Below, in pieces: positions 30,226 to 34,075 of a stretch of DNA of 34,075 bases. The position numbers and the translations under genes are program-made. Under the pieces are notes generated by a model, which had not been told where the DNA came from, searched no databases, and saw only the letters and a program-made list of their open reading frames with translations. The DNA is from a virus. The stretch covers positions 1-34,075 of the IMG/VR virus record IMGVR_UViG_3300024518_000019; one strand, written 5' to 3'. Position 1 is the stretch's first letter. Each line of letters opens with the position of its first letter.

Positions 30226-30395
30226 GAACATTCACAGAAGATGAGGTATGGAAGTTAGTAACTAAAGCTATCACTAGAACACTATATGACGCTATAGCAA
30301 GTCATGAGGCACATGGTGAGCAGGTAATAGAGGTGGGTTGGTTGAGAGATTATGCTGACATGATAGCAGTATCATTCCCACGAATACAAGATTAA
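30198..30395 (+). CDS. 65-aa protein, unknown
   Basis: GTG start, overlapping the protease end by 28 nt. Helical N-terminus with F-T-E-D-E-V-W-K-L-V, a middle His/Glu section (A-S-H-E-A-H-G-E-Q), and a W-L-R-D-Y-A end. Coupled to the protease, perhaps an inhibitor or chaperone for it, but there is no sequence signature. Confidence 0.5.
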   Translation: MAKTQDKTLRTFTEDEVWKLVTKAITRTLYDAIASHEAHGEQVIEVGWLRDYADMIAVSFPRIQD

Positions 30396-30402
30396 TTTAT
30401 AT
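30396..30402 (+). promoter_or_regulatory. TATA box before secreted protein
   Basis: TTTATAT, 24 nt before ATG 30427. Clear leaderless spacing. Confidence 0.65.
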
Positions 30403-30407
30403 TGTAG

Positions 30408-30422
30408 TGAGAAATTCTCTCA
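30408..30422. promoter_or_regulatory. Inverted repeat at secreted-protein promoter
   Basis: TGAGA-AATTC-TCTCA (5-5-5), which also contains the tighter palindrome GAGAAATTCTC. It lies between TATA box and start codon, at the place where the 7115 repeat lies in its promoter. Candidate operator for a viral or host repressor. Confidence 0.4.
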
Positions 30423-30426
30423 TTCA

Positions 30427-31383
30427 ATGACAAAAACAATCATAGCAATTTTAGCTGCCTTATTTATAACAGGTGCTGGAATTGCATACGCAGAAGAATC
30501 GACAATACAGGTTCCATTTGATTATCATGGACTTTCATGTTGGTTAGAATCTGAAACCACCTATCAATGCACATGGCAGGGAGAAATCGAGCCAATGACC
30601 ATTGAAGAATTGGAATCATTCAAAGATTCTATCAGTACAGAAGTCTATGAGGAAGAATTAGCCAGGCTAACTGCTCCAATAGTAGTGGAAGTTACTCCAG
30701 AACTAACTAAAGATGAAAAGACAATACTAAAACTTGAATCAAAGTTAGTAAAGGGAACAATGATAACACAAGACGCAGTATTATTACAGATGTTAAGAAC
30801 TCTTGACGAGTGCCAACAGGGATTAGGTAATTCCTCAGCAATACAAGAGGAGAGAACCTTTGTAATATCTGAATGGAATCATTGGGAAGTCACAAATGTT
30901 CAGGTAGTAGGACAGTTAGGTGAACTTGTAATGGCAATAGAGGAGTGTAAAGCACAGCATACACTTGAAAACCAAACCTTAACTGTTATGTACAAACACT
31001 TTGAAGATGCAAACAGAGCAGGTAATTTTAACCACTTGGAAGCATTGGAAGGTGTAAGTGCCATACCATACTCACAGTACACAAAGTCTGACAGAACAGT
31101 AGACATTGGTGTAATATGTAATAGTCACGCATACCCACAACAATACAAAACACTCATGGGTTGTGAACCAATAAAGTATGATGGATTTACATATCCAGAG
31201 GGTAACGGTTTAATCAGTTACTACTCACCAATACTAGAGGAGTACACATTCTTCATGCAAGACTATGGCAACAAAATAGCTACACCACATGACAAACAAG
31301 TACAAGCTAATATTGCAGAACCAATAGCAAGAGAACTGATAAAGAGCAACCTATTCTATCAAAACAAAATCAACAGGGAATAA
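30427..31383 (+). CDS. Secreted Cys-containing protein
   Basis: 318 residues. A textbook signal peptide (T-K-T-I-I-A-I-L-A-A-L-F-I, then A-Y-A before E-E-S, cleavage near residue 22) sends the protein out of the cell. The mature part starts I-Q-V-P-F-D-Y-H-G-L with Cys pairs (S-C-W, Q-C-T-W), has a long helical middle, and a C-terminal part with V-I-C-N-S-H-A-Y and M-G-C-E-P. From memory the N-terminus resembles secreted proteins of Nitrosopumilus-type archaea, hinting at a host-derived gene. It could coat the host surface, block superinfection or join the virion. Confidence 0.65.
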   Translation: MTKTIIAILAALFITGAGIAYAEESTIQVPFDYHGLSCWLESETTYQCTWQGEIEPMTIEELESFKDSISTEVYEEELARLTAPIVVEVTPELTKDEKTILKLESKLVKGTMITQDAVLLQMLRTLDECQQGLGNSSAIQEERTFVISEWNHWEVTNVQVVGQLGELVMAIEECKAQHTLENQTLTVMYKHFEDANRAGNFNHLEALEGVSAIPYSQYTKSDRTVDIGVICNSHAYPQQYKTLMGCEPIKYDGFTYPEGNGLISYYSPILEEYTFFMQDYGNKIATPHDKQVQANIAEPIARELIKSNLFYQNKINRE

Positions 31384-31387
31384 TCCC

Positions 31388-31401
31388 TTTTTTTCTTTTT
31401 T
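31388..31401 (+). terminator. Oligo-T terminator
   Basis: T7, C, T6 directly after the stop codon of the secreted protein. Confidence 0.65.
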
Positions 31402-31439
31402 CTAGTAACACTTATCAATATTATTATAATAAAAGAGTC

Positions 31440-31592
31440 ATGATAGAGTGCAGTTTATGTGGTATGCAGTTTAATGAGAAGTATAATGCACTATTAGGTG
31501 TAGTAAAAAGAACTCATGAAAGATTTCATATCAGATGTGCATTTCAGAGTAGGCATAAAGTTGATGGTGTAGTAGAATGGATAAAAACATAA
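31440..31592 (+). CDS. 50-aa zinc-finger protein
   Basis: C-S-L-C-G-M-Q-F near the start and then R-T-H-E-R-F-H-I-R-C: a C-x2-C ... H-x4-H-x2-C ligand set, close to the C2H2 plan with an aromatic between. Basic, with a short W-I-K-T end. A TATA-like A/T run precedes it. Likely nucleic-acid binding. Confidence 0.6.
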   Translation: MIECSLCGMQFNEKYNALLGVVKRTHERFHIRCAFQSRHKVDGVVEWIKT

Positions 31593-31596
31593 ATAG
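31589..31596 (+). promoter_or_regulatory. TATA-like element
   Basis: CATAAATA, 20 nt before ATG 31617. Confidence 0.35.
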
Positions 31597-31616
31597 TTGG
31601 TTCTGAGTGGTAATGT

Positions 31617-31736
31617 ATGGTAACAACCGATAAAGCATATTTTGACTTATGTGATGGTGTCTATAACACTTGGAAATCATCAACACAGGCATACATTGAA
31701 ACAGTTAGACCCTTTTGGGAATCCCTACGCAAGTAG
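31617..31736 (+). CDS. 39-aa protein
   Basis: ATG chosen from TATA spacing. Aromatic, helical (Y-F-D-L-C-D-G-V-Y-N-T-W and Y-I-E-T-V-R-P-F-W-E-S-L). The stem of the following terminator is formed by its last codons. Function unknown. Confidence 0.5.
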   Translation: MVTTDKAYFDLCDGVYNTWKSSTQAYIETVRPFWESLRK

Positions 31737-31745
31737 GATTTTTTT
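31720..31745 (+). terminator. Hairpin terminator with GCAA loop
   Basis: AATCC-C-TAC pairs with GTAGGATT around a GCAA tetraloop with one bulged C, followed by T7. It looks like a bacterial intrinsic terminator, or a stabilising 3' hairpin, and its stem lies inside the 3' end of the 39-aa gene. Confidence 0.65.
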
Positions 31746-31780
31746 ATTAATTACTTATTACTCATGATTACGAATGAAAA

Positions 31781-32041
31781 TTGAGAAATATGGTAAAGAA
31801 TCATTGGACTAATTTGAATAATGATGGAAGAAGATTAGAGAGAATCATTAAACTATGTGAGACCAACATAGTAAAAGAAATGAATGATAACAATCATGTT
31901 ATGGTATTATCATATATAGACAGATTGATTAAGGCAACTCATCAAAAGTCTAATGTAGTCGATTTGGTATTGGGAATATCTCATTTAAGAAAAGTAGCAG
32001 AGAAAAAACTCGAACAGCCAAAGGTGTATCTTGGCAACTGA
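31781..32041 (+). CDS. Small terminase subunit candidate
   Basis: 86 residues from TTG, about 20 nt after a TTATTA element (ATG 31790 alternative). Helical, with an N-terminal basic segment and a long middle helix (V-L-S-Y-I-D-R-L-I-K-A). Position directly upstream of TerL, with an 11-nt overlap, and size fit TerS, although no clear helix-turn-helix is visible. Confidence 0.5.
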   Translation: MRNMVKNHWTNLNNDGRRLERIIKLCETNIVKEMNDNNHVMVLSYIDRLIKATHQKSNVVDLVLGISHLRKVAEKKLEQPKVYLGN

Positions 32042-33464
32042 GGAGATAGCATTTCATGACAATGTAAGAAAATTAAGACATCTCCTACCAGCAGAAGAAG
32101 ATGATATATCTATTAATTTCCCACAGTATAGAGGGTTATCATTTAAAGAGTTCTGGGAAGCACTACCAAACAAATTAGAATACTTTGACTATGAGGAAGA
32201 ACTGACAGATATTCTGGCTAATAATAAGAAACTATGGATTAAGAAGGCAACAGGCTTAGGCATTACCGAGTGGACCATTAGATGGATAGCCTGGAACTGT
32301 CTCAAAGATGATAAGTGGAGAGATACACAGGTAGATGTATCAGCAGTAATCATCACAGGTGCCAACCAAGACTTAACAAATAAGGTAGTTGGTAGAATGA
32401 AATCATTATTTAATTCAGAATTTAAGACCAAAGAATCAGTAGTGATATTAAACGGTTGCAGAGTAGAGGCATTTCCTACTAACCACTTGAGTCCTGCAAG
32501 AGGGTTGAATCCAAAGGTAGTCATGTTAGATGAAGCCGATTTCTTCCCAAACAGGTATCAAGATGAAGCTAGGACCGTAGCAGAGAGATACATTCCAAAG
32601 ACTAACCCACATATATTGTTAATCAGTACACCTAATCTTCCTGGTGGACTCTTTGAGAGAATGGAAGATGAGACAGATAATGGCTATGTAATGAAGCAAA
32701 TGGATTATACCATAGGAGTAAACAAAGTATTCAGACCAGAGGATATAGAGACAGCAAAGAAATCACCATCATTTGAAAGAGAATACAACTTAAAGTATGG
32801 TTTTGGCACAGGAGATGTGTTTGAGAACCTTGAAAATATCATCACAGAATATGACCTACAAGTTATCGGTGGCAGAGGTGGCTGTTATGGAGACCCAGCA
32901 TTTGGCTCATCAAACTTTGGTGTACTAGGTGGAGAGATAAGAGATGGACTCCTCTACATTACCGAAGCCAATGAATACCCAAGACCAAGTCCATCTGCTA
33001 TGCTTGATGTTATGGAGGATATGGCACACAGATACAACGATAACTGCAAAATCGACTCGGCTCACCCAGGATTTATTAGAGACCTTGAAACGAGAGGAAT
33101 ACCAGCTCTACCGATTAACTTTGGATTACAAATTAGGGACCACGAATCTGCGAACATTCAAAGCCTAAGAAGCAAGATGGCTATCAATGCCGCCCAGATG
33201 GTAAAGAATGGTAAGGTAAGGATTCACCCTAGTCATACAAAACTAATCTCACAGTTAAGAGCCGCACAATTTGACATCAAAGGTGGCATAGATAAATCAG
33301 AACTCAACTTTGATATTGGAGACTGCTTCATCATGTGTTGCTGGGACCTAAAGGAGTTTGACTATGGACACTATGATGTAATGAATAACAAGCTGGTATA
33401 TGGAGACGATACAGAAAAACATAAATCAAAGAGTGTAGTTATGAATACTGAATCCTATGAATGA
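32031..33464 (+). CDS. terL: Large terminase subunit
   Basis: 477 residues from TTG. ATPase: K-K-A-T-G-L-G-I-T at 71-79 is a deviant Walker A with the lysine at the start, as in lambda gpA; Walker B V-V-M-L-D-E-A-D at 163-170; coupling motif L-I-S-T-P. Nuclease: an RNase H-like domain with G-D-P-A-F-G (Asp near 288), I-D-S-A-H (Asp near 342) and F-D-I-G-D (Asp near 430). It cuts and pumps virus DNA through the portal. The terminal repeat could reflect headful packaging or a circular replicative form. Confidence 0.9.
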   Translation: MATEEIAFHDNVRKLRHLLPAEEDDISINFPQYRGLSFKEFWEALPNKLEYFDYEEELTDILANNKKLWIKKATGLGITEWTIRWIAWNCLKDDKWRDTQVDVSAVIITGANQDLTNKVVGRMKSLFNSEFKTKESVVILNGCRVEAFPTNHLSPARGLNPKVVMLDEADFFPNRYQDEARTVAERYIPKTNPHILLISTPNLPGGLFERMEDETDNGYVMKQMDYTIGVNKVFRPEDIETAKKSPSFEREYNLKYGFGTGDVFENLENIITEYDLQVIGGRGGCYGDPAFGSSNFGVLGGEIRDGLLYITEANEYPRPSPSAMLDVMEDMAHRYNDNCKIDSAHPGFIRDLETRGIPALPINFGLQIRDHESANIQSLRSKMAINAAQMVKNGKVRIHPSHTKLISQLRAAQFDIKGGIDKSELNFDIGDCFIMCCWDLKEFDYGHYDVMNNKLVYGDDTEKHKSKSVVMNTESYE

Positions 33465-33720
33465 TGAAGATAGAGTGCAACAGTTTATCATTAAAGCAAC
33501 AGGCAAGACAATAGGAAGAAATAGTAAGATGTCATTATCCATATTATTTGCAAATACTTATTCAGAGTATGTTAAAGCTATAAACGATATTAACAATGGT
33601 TACACATTATACAAGGAACTAGAGGACAAGATTGATAGGATTAAACTCATAATAAAAGACCTGGATAACATACCAACTTCTGTAATCAATGAGATAATAG
33701 ATGAGAATACAGAAGGATAA
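33457..33720 (+). CDS. 87-aa helical protein, unknown
   Basis: ATG overlapping the TerL stop by 8 nt. All-helical appearance with a long heptad-like C-terminal helix (L-E-D-K-I-D-R-I-K-L-I-I-K-D-L). It could be a packaging accessory or internal head protein. Overlaps the next gene by 20 nt. Confidence 0.6.
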   Translation: MNDEDRVQQFIIKATGKTIGRNSKMSLSILFANTYSEYVKAINDINNGYTLYKELEDKIDRIKLIIKDLDNIPTSVINEIIDENTEG

Positions 33721-33916
33721 AGTAGCACATTTCATAATAGGATTCTCTCTATCAATGCTTGGTATCTTTTGGCTGCCACTTGTATTATTAGGATTTATCT
33801 TTGGATTTGGTAAAGAGTTTTATGACTTGTCAGGTAGAGGAACACCAGAGGTTAATGATGTGATAGCAACTCTAATAGGTGCTGTGATAGCTATGGGTAT
33901 TGTGGTGTTGGTATGA
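33701..33916 (+). CDS. 71-aa membrane protein, holin/VanZ-like
   Basis: Begins M-R-I-Q-K-D-K-V-A-H-F-I-I-G-F. There are two or three apolar segments (about 9-20, 22-37 and 53-71) with a loop F-G-K-E-F-Y-D and G-R-G-T-P-E-V-N-D. The D-K-x-x-H-F at the start and K-E-x-Y-D in the loop belong to a widespread small phage/bacterial membrane family of unknown role, sometimes annotated as holin or VanZ-like. ATGA overlap with the next gene. Confidence 0.6.
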   Translation: MRIQKDKVAHFIIGFSLSMLGIFWLPLVLLGFIFGFGKEFYDLSGRGTPEVNDVIATLIGAVIAMGIVVLV

Positions 33917-34023
33917 AGGATAGAGGACCATTGATATTTTGTAAGATATGTGAGAAAGAATATGTCTACTGTTGTTTTATGCACTATTACATCATTAATT
34001 CCTGGAAGCTGTTAGAAAGATAA
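33913..34023 (+). CDS. 36-aa C-x2-C-x7-C-x2-H finger spanning the junction
   Basis: ATGA overlap with the membrane-protein gene. C-K-I-C ... C-F-M-H has the same ligand spacing as the 26085 protein (C-L-I-C ... C-M-L-H). Its frame continues through the repeat that closes the circle, so the same codons appear at 1-75. A compact zinc knuckle; function unknown. Confidence 0.6.
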   Translation: MKDRGPLIFCKICEKEYVYCCFMHYYIINSWKLLER

Positions 34024-34075
34024 TGACCAGAACCATACGAAGAAGGCACTCGAAACACCCAACAAGAGATGGCAA
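33949..34075. repeat. Right copy of 127-bp terminal direct repeat
   Basis: Identical to 1-127. When either copy is removed, the unit genome is 33,948 bp. Confidence 0.97.
34023..34075 (+). CDS. 5' part of the 32-aa Cys-cluster gene (second copy)
   Basis: Same start as the gene at 75-173, cut by the window end. It is not a separate gene once the circle is closed. Confidence 0.5.
   Translation, partial: MTRTIRRRHSKHPTRDG

Noticed and set aside
1-34075. Integrase, attachment site or CRISPR array
   Set aside because: No tyrosine or serine recombinase motifs, no tRNA fragment and no regularly spaced short repeats were seen on reading both strands.

Overview
The window is a complete or nearly complete genome of a tailed (Caudoviricetes-type) virus that most likely infects an archaeon. 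The first 127 bases (1-127) recur exactly as the last 127 (33949-34075), so the unit is a circular or terminally redundant molecule of 33,948 bp. The archaeal assignment rests on an MCM replicative helicase, on TATA-like boxes placed 20-24 nt before start codons (leaderless transcripts), on oligo-T terminators, and on a matrixin protease where a bacterial virus would have a peptidoglycan hydrolase. The AT-rich composition, many tiny zinc-ribbon proteins (including a CPCCG ribbon followed by basic residues) and the secreted protein at 30427 suggest an ammonia-oxidising archaeon (Nitrososphaeria/Thaumarchaeota). That host call is inference, not proof.

Layout, all on the + strand except one 40-residue gene. 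Packaging and head genes run across the circular junction: TerS candidate and TerL (31781-33464), small membrane and zinc-finger genes, an Ig-like protein, the portal (990-2360), a coiled-coil/membrane protein and a decoration-like protein. A putative structured RNA (3010-3109) and a cluster of tiny zinc-ribbon genes follow. Then come the prohead protease, with a candidate -1 frameshift into a KTSC domain, and the major capsid protein (to 6345). After strong T-rich terminators come a connector candidate (6717) and a long fibre/adhesin block (7139-13754) that holds an HNH nuclease, a glycosyltransferase and a roughly 20-copy repeat fibre. The tail follows: terminator candidate, tube, short tape measure candidate, distal tail protein, 911-aa hub and a tail fibre (14095-20043).

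The second half (20046-28250) is a dense string of short overlapping genes around the MCM helicase, a PD-(D/E)XK-like nuclease, an HNH-like protein and a metallophosphoesterase, interspersed with many Cys-pair mini-proteins. This is probably the replication and host-interaction region. A divergent promoter zone separates the lone minus-strand gene from a putative helix-turn-helix protein (28328). Next come a two-membrane-segment protein and a matrixin metalloprotease (29317-30225), a candidate cell-exit or entry cassette, and a secreted Cys-containing protein with a palindrome in its leader region (30427). A hairpin terminator with a GCAA loop (31720) precedes the terminase genes.

Two translation modes are visible. 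Promoter-proximal genes look leaderless, while internal genes overlap their neighbours (ATGA, TTGA, TAATG) and often have a GGAG/GAGG element. TTG starts are frequent. No integrase, DNA polymerase, tRNA or CRISPR array was seen.
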